Assembly (NCBI GenBank): GCA_031274715.1
Contig: JAISPT010000060.1
Span: forward strand, 1-19,112
Reading direction: 5' to 3'
Length of the DNA: 19,112 nucleotides
Source: Azonexus sp.
GTDB taxonomy: Bacteria > Pseudomonadota > Gammaproteobacteria > Burkholderiales > Rhodocyclaceae
Shown: piece after piece, positions 1 through 8,400 of the stretch
Numbering within the stretch: position 1 is the stretch's first letter
Layout of the letters: every line of letters begins with the position of its first letter
Made by a program: the position numbers and the translations under genes
Notes under the pieces: generated by a model
The model's database searches: none
Seen by the model: only the letters and a program-made list of their open reading frames with translations
Told to the model about the DNA's origin: nothing

Positions 1-101
1 GACAGGCCGGCCGAGCGCAGCAGCAAGACCAGGGCATCGCGGATATCGGCGTCGTCGTCGACGATGTAGACGACTTGTGAGGGAACGGTGGATGTCGTCA
101 T
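1..101 (-). CDS. FixJ-family response regulator, N-terminal fragment (continues off window)
   Basis: The visible 33 residues start MTTSTVPSQVVYIVDDDADI and continue into the first receiver helix. The beta-1 strand followed by an acidic Asp triplet is the metal-binding pocket of a CheY-like receiver, and the VYIVDDD style is typical of FixJ/StyR/NodW regulators, which carry a C-terminal LuxR-type HTH. That output domain is outside the window, so DNA binding is inferred. The ATG (bases 101-99) overlaps the TGA of the sensor kinase gene as ATGA, so the pair is translationally coupled and almost certainly a cognate two-component system. The target is unknown; the divergent yjcH-actP operon is the obvious candidate. 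Confidence 0.85.
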   Translation of the reverse strand, partial: MTTSTVPSQVVYIVDDDADIRDALVLLLRSAGL

Positions 102-1573
102 GCGCTCATCGTTTCGACAGGAATAGCCAGGAAAAAGGTGGCTCCGCCTTCCGGGTTGCCGGTCGCCCACAGGCGGCCTCTGTGGCTTTCGGCGATCGAG
201 CGGCAGATGGCCAGGCCCAGGCCAAGTCCATCGCTCTTGGTGGTGTCGAAGGAGCGACACAGTTCTTCGCTATCGGCTGTGGTCAGACCGCAACCACGGT
301 CGGCCACCGAGATCAGGATTTCTTCTCCCGCAGCATCGGGCGCGGCGGCGATGGTCAGCCGCCGTTCGCTTTCCGGTGTGGCGCGCATGGCGTCGATGGC
401 GTTGCGGATCAGGTTGACCCGAAGCTTCACCAAAAGAATCCGGTCGCCGAGTAGCACCAGATTGCGCTCAACCCGCTCGCTATCAACACGCACGCCCGCC
501 TCTTCGAGCAGCGAACGGCTGACATCCAGCGCTTCGGCGACGAGGACGGCAACCGACCAGGCGGCCGGCTGATGGCGGCGCTGGTGAATGAATTCGCGCA
601 GCCGCTCGATGATCGACGAAACGCGCACCGCCTGGGCATGACACCTGCCAAGCACGGCAATGATTTCGGCATGGTCGACCTGCGGCTCCTGCAACAGGCG
701 CTGGCAGGCGTCGGTGTAGGTGGCGATAACCGTCAGCGGCTGGTTGATTTCGTGCGCCAGCGTCGAAGTGATTTCGGCCAGGGTGCTCAGGCGACTGGCT
801 TGATGTACCGATTCGCGCCGCTGTTCACGCAAGATCTGGGCGTTTTTTTCCTCGGTCACGTCGTTGAGCACCTTGAGCTTGACGTTACGCCGCCGGCCCC
901 ACGGAATCGACACTTCCTGCAGGCGATACCACCGTCTGGTGGCGGGATGCCGCAAGGCGCCAGAGACGAAGCCCGTCGGTGGCTGGCTGGCGTTGCTGGC
1001 GGCCGGTTCGCGGGCAAAGCGAGCCTCAAAGGCGCGCGGCCCCATCTCGGCCAGACTGCTGTCGAGAAGCTGCATTTCTGGATTGGCGTAAAGCAGGCGC
1101 TGCCGCTCCTCATCGACGACGTAGATGGCGGCGCGCAGTCCTTCCAGCATGCGCACGAAACGCGCATCGGCCTGACTCAGCGCCTGCCGCAAATGGACAA
1201 CCAGCCAGACGACGACAGCGAAGCCGCCGAGCGTACCCAGCGTTTCCCAGAGGTAAACGCCGTAGTTCGTGGTCAGGTGTTCGGTACGAAAAGCGGCCAG
1301 CCACAGCGGGCTGGCCAGCAAGGCCGCGACCAGGCCACCGCGCGCACCACCGGCCCAGGCGGCGATGGCGATCGGCACCAGGTAGAGCGGCGACTGGTGC
1401 AGGGCGTAACCGGTAGCGTAGTCGACCAGACCGATCACCAGCAGCAGCGCACCGGCCAGGAACAGGCTGGCGCGCCGTCCGAGGCGGTCGAGCAACAGCC
1501 CGGGCGGCGTGTAATCGACAATATGGTCGTCAGTTGTCTGGTGCATCGCGCGCATTCTTTTCTTACGACTCAT
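98..1573 (-). CDS. Membrane PAS sensor histidine kinase
   Basis: This 491-residue inner-membrane sensor kinase phosphorylates the regulator encoded immediately downstream. Hydrophobic segments near residues 36-53, 62-75, 80-95 and 109-127 form a four-helix input module containing DYATG and YLVPIA, a pattern I associate with betaproteobacterial 4TM sensory domains. A short coiled coil leads to a PAS-like domain (about 135-245). HisKA follows, with phosphoacceptor H274 in HEINQPL, as in FixL-type kinases. The HATPase domain has an N box at NLIRNAIDAM (387-396), G1 at DRGCGL (425-430) and G2 at GLGLGLA (449-455). There is no receiver or periplasmic domain of note. The start is uncertain: ATGs at residues 1, 7 and 10 are all possible and none has a clear Shine-Dalgarno sequence. 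The signal sensed cannot be read from sequence. Confidence 0.9.
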   Translation of the reverse strand: MSRKKRMRAMHQTTDDHIVDYTPPGLLLDRLGRRASLFLAGALLLVIGLVDYATGYALHQSPLYLVPIAIAAWAGGARGGLVAALLASPLWLAAFRTEHLTTNYGVYLWETLGTLGGFAVVVWLVVHLRQALSQADARFVRMLEGLRAAIYVVDEERQRLLYANPEMQLLDSSLAEMGPRAFEARFAREPAASNASQPPTGFVSGALRHPATRRWYRLQEVSIPWGRRRNVKLKVLNDVTEEKNAQILREQRRESVHQASRLSTLAEITSTLAHEINQPLTVIATYTDACQRLLQEPQVDHAEIIAVLGRCHAQAVRVSSIIERLREFIHQRRHQPAAWSVAVLVAEALDVSRSLLEEAGVRVDSERVERNLVLLGDRILLVKLRVNLIRNAIDAMRATPESERRLTIAAAPDAAGEEILISVADRGCGLTTADSEELCRSFDTTKSDGLGLGLAICRSIAESHRGRLWATGNPEGGATFFLAIPVETMSA

Positions 1574-1586
1574 CTATAAGATAACA

Positions 1587-1606
1587 AACTAGGGGCTTCC
1601 CTAGTT
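1587..1606. promoter_or_regulatory. Perfect inverted repeat, candidate operator
   Basis: AACTAGGG-GCTT-CCCTAGTT is a perfect 8-bp dyad with a 4-base spacer. It lies 13 bases upstream of the sensor kinase start and 119 bases upstream of the yjcH start. There is no T-run, so it is not a convincing terminator. Size and symmetry suit a dimeric LuxR/FixJ-type HTH regulator, and the adjacent gene encodes such a regulator. Assignment to that regulator is inference. I could not place clear -35/-10 hexamers for either divergent transcript. Confidence 0.55.
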
Positions 1607-1667
1607 CGCCCCACCCGACCTTCCAATTTACACTCAGGCTGGGGCTGTTCGATCGTTTTGTCCAAGA

Positions 1668-1677
1668 CGTTGCAACG
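1668..1677. promoter_or_regulatory. Second short palindrome in the divergent region
   Basis: CGTTGCAACG is a perfect 10-bp palindrome about 50 bases upstream of the yjcH start, close to where a promoter would sit. A 10-bp palindrome can occur by chance, so this is a weak candidate protein-binding site. It does not share sequence with the larger inverted repeat at 1587-1606. Confidence 0.25.
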
Positions 1678-1714
1678 ACGGCCGGTTCGACAGACCCCGA
1701 AGTCATAAAATAAT

Positions 1715-1720
1715 AGGAGG
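1715..1720 (+). promoter_or_regulatory. Strong ribosome binding site of yjcH
   Basis: AGGAGG sits 5 bases before the ATG at 1726, a near-ideal Shine-Dalgarno sequence in an AT-rich leader. It is the strongest ribosome binding site I found in the window and suggests high translation of the uptake operon. Confidence 0.85.
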
Positions 1721-1725
1721 AAACA

Positions 1726-2037
1726 ATGTCTCAAGAAATCTATGAACGTATTCGGGGAAACCCGAAATTCCAGGCGCTCGTCAGCAAGCGCAACAGGTTC
1801 TCGATCGTCATGATCACTCTGATCCTCGTTGCCTATTACGGTTACATCGTGCTGATTGCCTTCGACAAAGCCTTGCTGGCCACCAAGCTCAGCGCCGGCG
1901 GCGTCACTTCGATCGGCATCCCGTTGGGTCTCGGCGTCATTTTGTTCACGATCGTCCTGACCTGGATTTACGTGGCCCGGGCCAATTCCGAGTTCGATCC
2001 GGAAGCCGAAGCCATCATCAAGGAGAGCCAACAGTGA
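1726..2037 (+). CDS. yjcH: DUF485 inner-membrane protein YjcH
   Basis: A 103-residue small membrane protein of the DUF485 family. It has two transmembrane helices (about 25-47 and 62-84) separated by a short loop. The N-terminus is charged (MSQEIYERIRGNPKFQALV) and the C-terminal tail is acidic and Glu-rich. Members are normally encoded just upstream of acetate/solute:sodium symporters (acs-yjcH-actP in E. coli), and a role as partner of the symporter is presumed. The gene ends in GTGA, overlapping the actP start by four bases, so the two are translationally coupled. An acs gene is not present at this locus. Confidence 0.93.
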   Translation: MSQEIYERIRGNPKFQALVSKRNRFSIVMITLILVAYYGYIVLIAFDKALLATKLSAGGVTSIGIPLGLGVILFTIVLTWIYVARANSEFDPEAEAIIKESQQ

Positions 2038-3722
2038 AAACCTTCGCCAAACTCTCCCACGCCGTCGTTGCCATCGCCCTGGCCAGCGTCGCCGGCCTGA
2101 CCTTCGCCGCCGGCGCCGATCTCGGCCAGACCCAGCAACAGGCCACCAACTGGACCGCGATCTCGATGTTCGCGATTTTCGTCGGCGCCACGCTGTGGAT
2201 CACCAAGTGGGCGGCCAGCAAGACCAAGACAGCCGCCGACTTCTATACCGCCGGCGGCGGCATCACCGGCTTCCAGAACGGTCTGGCGATCGCCGGCGAC
2301 TACATGTCGGCCGCCTCCTTCCTCGGCATCTCCGGCCTGGTGTTCGGCAGCGGCTTCGACGGCCTGATCTTCTCGATCGGCTGGCTGGTCGGCTGGCCGG
2401 TGATCACCTTCCTGATGGCCGAACGGCTGCGCAACCTCGGCAAGTTCACCTTCGCCGATGTCGCCTCCTATCGCTTCGCCCAGGGCCCGCTGCGCAGTTT
2501 CGCCGCCACCGGCACCCTGGTCGTCGTGGCCTTCTATCTGATCGCCCAGATGGTCGGCGCCGGCCAACTGATCAAGGTGCTGTTCGGCCTGGAGTACATC
2601 TACGCGGTGGTTCTGGTCGGCATCATCATGATGATGTACGTGCTGTTCGGCGGCATGACCGCCACCACCTGGGTACAGATCATCAAGGCGGTGATGCTGC
2701 TTTGTGGCGCTACCTTCATGGCCGTCGCCGTGCTGTTCCAGTTCGGCTTCTCGCCGGAGGCGCTGTTCGCCAAGGCGGTCGAGGTCCATGCCAAGGGCGA
2801 TGCGATCATGGCTCCGGGTGGCCTGATCACCGACCCGATCTCGGCCATCTCGGTCGGCTTGGCGCTGATGTTCGGCACCGCCGGCTTGCCGCACGTGCTG
2901 ATGCGCTTCTTCACCGTGCCGAATGCCAAGGAAGCCCGCAAATCGGTGGCCTGGGCGACGACCTGGATTGGCTATTTCTACATCCTGACCTTCATCATCG
3001 GCTTTGGCGCCATCGTGATGCTGCCCCTGGACCCGGCCTACTACGTTGACGGCGACCTCGCCCTAGGCCTCAAGGGCGGCGGCAACATGGCGGCGGTGCA
3101 TCTGGCCAACGCCGTCGGCGGCAACCTGTTCCTCGGCTTCATCTCGGCCGTGGCTTTCGCCACCATTCTGGCGGTCGTGGCCGGCCTGACGCTGTCCGGT
3201 GCTTCGGCCGTGTCGCACGACCTGTACGCGTCCGTCTGGCGTCGTGGCAATGCGGATTCGAAGACCGAACTGCGCGTTTCGAAGCTGACCACCCTGGCTC
3301 TCGGCGTCATCGCCGTGCTGCTGGGCATCATCTTCGAGAAGCAGAACGTGGCCTTCATGGTCATGCTGGCCTTCACCATCGCCTGCTCGGCCAACTTCCC
3401 GGTGCTGTTCATGTCGGTGCTGTGGAAGAACTGTACGACCCGCGGCGCCGTCGCCGGCGGCACGGTCGGCCTGATCCTGTCGGTGGTGCTGACGGTGGTT
3501 TCGCCGGGCGTCTGGGAAGCCGCGCTCGGCAACCCGAAGGGCAGCGCGCTGTTCCCGTACGCGTCGGCCTCGATGTTCTCGATGACCGCCGCCTTCCTGG
3601 TGATCTGGATCGTCTCCCTGCTCGACAACAGCGAACAGGCGAAGAAGGAACGCGCTCTGTATCCGAACCAGTTGATCCGCTCGGAAACCGGGGTCGGCGC
3701 CGCCGCCGCGTCCAGCCACTAA
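2034..3722 (+). CDS. actP: Sodium:solute symporter, acetate permease ActP
   Basis: This 562-residue SSS-family transporter probably imports acetate or other short monocarboxylates with Na+ across the inner membrane. Evidence is the N-terminal hydrophobic leader ending near AAGAD, the conserved block FYTAGGGITGFQNGLAIAGD (70-89) followed by a Met-Ser-Ala-Ala-Ser-Phe-Leu-Gly run, and about 13 hydrophobic helices. Length matches E. coli ActP (549). It starts with GTG at 2034 inside the yjcH stop, preceded by AAGGAG at 2020-2025. The C-terminal tail is short, charged and then Ala-rich. The gene ends just before a strong terminator, so yjcH-actP is a two-gene unit. Substrate preference within the family (acetate, propionate, pyruvate, lactate) cannot be fixed by eye. 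Confidence 0.93.
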   Translation: MKTFAKLSHAVVAIALASVAGLTFAAGADLGQTQQQATNWTAISMFAIFVGATLWITKWAASKTKTAADFYTAGGGITGFQNGLAIAGDYMSAASFLGISGLVFGSGFDGLIFSIGWLVGWPVITFLMAERLRNLGKFTFADVASYRFAQGPLRSFAATGTLVVVAFYLIAQMVGAGQLIKVLFGLEYIYAVVLVGIIMMMYVLFGGMTATTWVQIIKAVMLLCGATFMAVAVLFQFGFSPEALFAKAVEVHAKGDAIMAPGGLITDPISAISVGLALMFGTAGLPHVLMRFFTVPNAKEARKSVAWATTWIGYFYILTFIIGFGAIVMLPLDPAYYVDGDLALGLKGGGNMAAVHLANAVGGNLFLGFISAVAFATILAVVAGLTLSGASAVSHDLYASVWRRGNADSKTELRVSKLTTLALGVIAVLLGIIFEKQNVAFMVMLAFTIACSANFPVLFMSVLWKNCTTRGAVAGGTVGLILSVVLTVVSPGVWEAALGNPKGSALFPYASASMFSMTAAFLVIWIVSLLDNSEQAKKERALYPNQLIRSETGVGAAAASSH

Positions 3723-3742
3723 GCCGCAGCCGTTTCATCGCC

Positions 3743-3776
3743 AAGGCCGGTGCTTCGCAAGAAGCCCGGCCTTTTT
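3743..3776 (+). terminator. Rho-independent terminator after actP
   Basis: AAGGCCGG, a bulged T, then GCTTC form the left arm. A GCAA tetraloop closes the stem, and GAAGC with CCGGCCTT form the right arm, giving 13 paired positions. The run TTTTT (3772-3776) overlaps the end of the stem. It lies 20 bases after the actP stop. The rest of the 175-base gap to ubiB shows no clear gene or promoter. Confidence 0.92.
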
Positions 3777-3897
3777 GCTGTCTGCTTTGTACCGCCCATA
3801 GCGCGACTATTGGCAAAACGCGAAAGCAGCGGTGGCAGCAGCGTGTTAGCATGGTCGTTTGCCATTTTTCCCGAATTATCGGGTCTGCCCCGTCGCC

Positions 3898-5418
3898 ATG
3901 CGCCTTTTCCGCCTGCTCAAGATCGCCGCCGTCGCCAGCCGCTTCGGGCTGGATGAAATGGTGCTCGAACACGAGCCGACGGGACGTCTGGTCCGCCTGA
4001 GCAATGCCCTGCAGTTCTGGCGCGATCTGTCGACGCCGCGGGCCGAGCGGCTACGCTTGGCGCTGGAGGCACTGGGGCCGATTTTCGTCAAGTTCGGCCA
4101 GGTGCTGTCCACCCGTCGCGATCTGATGCCACCCGACATCGCCGACGAACTGGCCAAGCTGCAGGATCGCGTGCCGCCCTTCGATTCGGCGCTGGCCCTG
4201 CAGGAAATCGAGAAAGCCTACGGCCGCCCGGCCAGCGAGGTATTCGCCGAATTCGACCCGGTTCCGGTGGCTTCCGCCTCGATCGCCCAAGTCCATTTCG
4301 CCCGCCTCAAGGAGGAGGACGGCCACCACGAAGTAGCAGTCAAGATCCTGCGCCCGAACATGCTCTCGGTCATCGAGCACGACTTGGCGCTGATGGATAA
4401 TTTCGCGTTGCTGCTCGAAAAGCTGTGGGCCGACGGCAAGCGCCTGAAGCCACGGGAAGTGGTCGCCGAGTTCGCCAAATACCTGCGCGACGAACTGGAC
4501 CTGATGCGCGAGGCGGCCAACGCCTCGCAACTGCGGCGCAATTTCGCCGACTCGAAGCTGCTGATCGTGCCGGAAGTGCACTGGGACTGGTGCACCTCGA
4601 CGGTGATGGTCATGGAGCGTATGCACGGCACGCCGGTGTCGCAGACCGAGCGCCTGCGCGCTGCGGGCGTGGACCTCAAGAAGCTGTCGGCGGCCGGCGT
4701 CGAGATTTTCTTCACCCAAGTCTTCCGCGACGGTTTCTTCCATGCCGACATGCACCCCGGCAACATCTTCGTCGCCCCGGATGGGCGTTACATCGCGCTC
4801 GACTTCGGCATCGTCGGCACGCTGACCGACAGCGACAAGAACTACTTGGCGCAGAATTTCCTCGCCTTCTTCCGCCGCGACTACAAGCGCGTCGCCGAGG
4901 CTCACATCGAGTCCGGCTGGGCACCCAGGGACACGCGGGTCGACGAGTTTGAGGCGGCCATTCGCGCCGTTTGCGAGCCGATCTTCGACCGGCCGCTGAA
5001 AGATATTTCGTTCGGTAAGGTGCTGCTGCGCCTGTTCCAGACCTCGCGCCGCTTCCATGTCGAAATTCAGCCGCAACTGGTGATGCTGCAAAAGACACTA
5101 CTCAACATCGAGGGCCTGGGTCGCCAACTCGACCCGGAACTCGACCTGTGGAAAACCGCCAAGCCCTTCCTCGAACGCTGGATGAGCGAACAGCTCGGCT
5201 GGCGCGGCCTGGTCAACAGCCTCGGCCAGGAACTGCCCCAACTGGCACGCAGCCTGCCGCAACTGCCACGCCTGGTGCACCAGGCGCTGGCCCGGCCAGC
5301 AGCGCCCGACCCACGGCCGCAGATCGAGCGCCTGATCGCCGCCCAGAACCGGCAGAACTTCTGGCTGGCGGTTATCGCCGTACTGCTCGCCGTGCTCCTC
5401 GGCCTCCGCTTCGTCTGA
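3898..5418 (+). CDS. ubiB: Ubiquinone biosynthesis regulatory protein UbiB (ABC1/ADCK atypical kinase)
   Basis: A 506-residue membrane-anchored atypical kinase/ATPase required for aerobic ubiquinone synthesis. Hallmarks of the UbiB/ADCK family are the KxGQ signature at K65-Q68 followed by STRRDLMPPDI, the Ala-rich loop ASASIAQVH (125-133) that replaces a Gly-rich loop, and AVKI with K149. The catalytic loop is HADMHPGN (282-289) and the metal-binding DFG is at 302-304. A C-terminal hydrophobic helix (about 488-505) would anchor it. I chose ATG 3898, giving MRLFRLLKIA, typical of the family. An in-frame TTG at 3859 would add 13 unlikely residues. It is slightly shorter than E. coli UbiB (546). 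The usual neighbours ubiE and ubiJ are absent; instead a helicase gene follows after 6 bases. Confidence 0.94.
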   Translation: MRLFRLLKIAAVASRFGLDEMVLEHEPTGRLVRLSNALQFWRDLSTPRAERLRLALEALGPIFVKFGQVLSTRRDLMPPDIADELAKLQDRVPPFDSALALQEIEKAYGRPASEVFAEFDPVPVASASIAQVHFARLKEEDGHHEVAVKILRPNMLSVIEHDLALMDNFALLLEKLWADGKRLKPREVVAEFAKYLRDELDLMREAANASQLRRNFADSKLLIVPEVHWDWCTSTVMVMERMHGTPVSQTERLRAAGVDLKKLSAAGVEIFFTQVFRDGFFHADMHPGNIFVAPDGRYIALDFGIVGTLTDSDKNYLAQNFLAFFRRDYKRVAEAHIESGWAPRDTRVDEFEAAIRAVCEPIFDRPLKDISFGKVLLRLFQTSRRFHVEIQPQLVMLQKTLLNIEGLGRQLDPELDLWKTAKPFLERWMSEQLGWRGLVNSLGQELPQLARSLPQLPRLVHQALARPAAPDPRPQIERLIAAQNRQNFWLAVIAVLLAVLLGLRFV

Positions 5419-5424
5419 TCCGCG

Positions 5425-8400
5425 ATGGCGGCCGTCACCCTCGACACCTACACCGAAAGCGATATCGCCGAGTGGTTCACCAGCCGCGACATCGCCAAGG
5501 CGCGCCCCTATGTCGACCTGATCTGCGACTTGGAAATCGCCAACGGTCGCATCAGCGCCACCGTGCCCGGCTCGGCGCGCGCGCCCTACACCGCCCAGGC
5601 CTACCTGAGCCAGAGCCAGAGTGGCGAAATGATGGTGGTCAGCCGCTGTACCTGCCCAATCGGCCGCCACTGCAAGCATGTCGCGGCGATGCTGCTGAAG
5701 GGCGTCGCCACCCGCCAGCCGACCGAGCGGGTCAGCGGCAGTGTGCTGTCCTGGGCCGAGGACCTGCGCCGCGTCTCGATCGCCGTGGCCAAAAAGAAGG
5801 CGCGGCCGGCCGGTGCCCGCCAGCAATTGTTCTACATCTTGAAATGGACCGCCGACCGCCGCCATTTCGGCGTCGAAATTCGTAAGGGCAAGTATCCGGA
5901 AAGCGCCGAGGAATGGTGGAAGGTCGACCGCGCCCTGATCACCCCGCCGCAGTTCGTCGGCGAGGAAGACCTCGGCATCCTGCGCCTGATCTGGGCCGAA
6001 CGCGGCCATGAAATGGGATTGCGCGCCTTCGGCCTGGGGCCGAAACACGGCGCCCAGATCCTGCAACGCATGGCCGCCAGCCACCGTCTCTACCCCGAGG
6101 ACGACCTCGGCCTGCCGCTGGCCGTCGGCGCCACGCGCCCGGCCAGCATCGGCTGGCAGATCGACAGCCAAGGTCTCCAGCGGCCCTGCCTGAAACCGGA
6201 ACCGGCGGCATCGATGATCATCGGCGTCGCCCCACCTTGGTACGTTGATCTCAACGAAGGCGAGACCGGGCCAATCGACGTTGCCGGTAGCCCGATGGTG
6301 GTCAGCCGCCTGTTCTCACTGCCACCGCTCTCGGCCGAGGGGGCGGCGCTGGTCGCCGAGGCCCTGTCCGAACTGGCGCCCGACCTGCCGCTGCCGGCCG
6401 AGGACGCCAGCGCCCAGCTACGTCTGGTAGACGCTCCGTTACAAGCCGTCCTGCAACTGGAAACCCTGCATACCCACGGTCAGCGCTCCTGGCGCAACTA
6501 TCCAGCGAACTTTGCCGGCGGCCTCTTCGACGTTGCCCGGGTGATTTTCCGCTATGCCGACGCCGACATCCGGCCCGAGGAAAAGAGTGAGTTCATCACC
6601 CTGCCCGAAGGCGAGACGGTGCGCCTGAAACGCCGCCCGGAAGCCGAGGCCAAAGCCCTGGAAGCGCTGTTGGCCAGCGGCCTGCGCAAAGTGCCGGGGC
6701 ATACCCTGTACACCTTCGGCAGTTCCCCGGAAGGCCTCTACGGCTTGGCCGACGAGGCCGCCTGGACGCCCTTCATGCAAACCGGCATCGGCCTCTTGAA
6801 GCAGGCCGGCTGGCAGGTCGAATTCCCTGAGGACTTCCGCCACCACGTGATCGAGGTCGACGGCTGGGAAGCTGAACTGCACGCGGTCGACAACGGCTGG
6901 TTCGACCTCGACATGGGCATCATCGTCGAGGGCGAGCGTCTGCCGCTGGCGCCGCTGCTGGCCGGACTGTTCCGCCGCGACCCGCGCTGGCTGGAAGCCG
7001 GCGAGCTGGCGTGCGTGCCCGATGACGAAGGGGTCGAGCTGCACACTGCCAGCGGCAAGCGGCTGCGCGTGCCGGCCGGGCGTATCAAGCCGCTGGCGGC
7101 AACGTTGATCGACCTGTTCGACGGCTTCAGCGGCGGCGAGACCTTGCGCCTGTCGCGCTTCGATGCACCGCGCCTGGCCGAGTTGAACAATGTTAGCCGC
7201 TGGCAGTTCCGCGGCCAGGGCGACGTCCTGGCACTGGCCGAACGCCTGCAGGCGGCTCAAGGCATCGCCGACATCGCGCCGCCGGCCGGCCTGCGCCTGT
7301 CCCTACGCCCATACCAGAAAGAAGGTCTGGCCTGGTTGCAGTTCTTGCGCGCGCAGAACCTGTCCGGCATCCTGGCCGACGACATGGGCCTGGGCAAAAC
7401 GGCACAGACATTGGCCCACCTGCTGCTGGAAAAGGAAGGCGGCCGCCTCGATCGGCCGGCGCTGATCGTGTTGCCGACCTCGCTGATCTTCAACTGGAAG
7501 AACGAGGCGGCGCGCTTCGCCCCCGACCTGCGCGTGCTGTCGCTGCACGGCCCGGAGCGCAAGAGCCGTTTCGCCGAGATTCCAGCGCACGACGTGGTAC
7601 TGACCACCTATCCGCTGCTGTGGCGCGACGCCGAGGAGTTGATGCAGCACCACTACCACCTGCTGATCCTCGACGAGGCACAGACGGTCAAGAATGCCCA
7701 GAGCCGCAGCGCCGAGGCGGTACGCCAGATCGACACGCGCCACCGCCTGTGCCTGACCGGCACGCCGCTGGAGAATCACCTGGGCGAATTGTGGAGTCAG
7801 TTCGACTTCCTGCTGCCCGGCTTCCTCGGCACCGCCAAGCAATTCACCCGCCACTGGCGGACGCCGATCGAGAAGCAGGGCGACACCCAGCGCAGCCGCT
7901 TGCTGGCCCGGCGCATCCGGCCCTTCATCCTGCGCCGCAAGAAGGAGGACGTGGCCGAGGAACTGCCGCCGAAGACCATCATCATCCGCAGCGTCGAGCT
8001 CGAAGGCAGCCAGCGCGATCTCTACGAGACGGTGCGTGCGGCAATGGACGCCAAGGTGCGCGACGAGATTGCCCAGAAGGGCTTCGCCCGCAGCCAGATC
8101 GTCATCCTCGACGCCCTCTTGAAGCTGCGCCAGGTTTGCTGCGACCCACGCCTGGTACGGGCGCAGGCAGCCAAGAGAGTCAAGGAACGGGCCAAACTCG
8201 ACCTGCTGATGGCCATGCTGCCGGAACTGGTGGACGAGGGCCGGCGGATTCTCGTCTTCTCGCAATTCACCAGCATGCTGGCGCTGATCCAACAGGATCT
8301 CGACGCCGTCGGCATCACCTATGTCACGCTGACCGGCGACACCGTCGACCGCGAAACGCCGATCCGCCGCTTCCAAGACGGCGAGGTGCCGGTCTTCCTG

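Noticed and set aside
1659..1674. Sigma-54-like site TGTCCAAGACGTTGCA upstream of yjcH
   Set aside because: The -12 half TTGCA is good, but the nearly invariant GG of the -24 half is GT here, and no sigma-54-dependent activator is seen nearby.
1968..2894. Long open frame antisense to actP (308 codons)
   Set aside because: It is a product of GC-rich codon bias opposite a clear transporter gene; its composition (His/Gly/Asp/Gln-rich) is not protein-like.
3859..3897. Upstream TTG start for ubiB
   Set aside because: It adds 13 residues not typical of UbiB; ATG 3898 gives the family N-terminus MRLFRLLKI.
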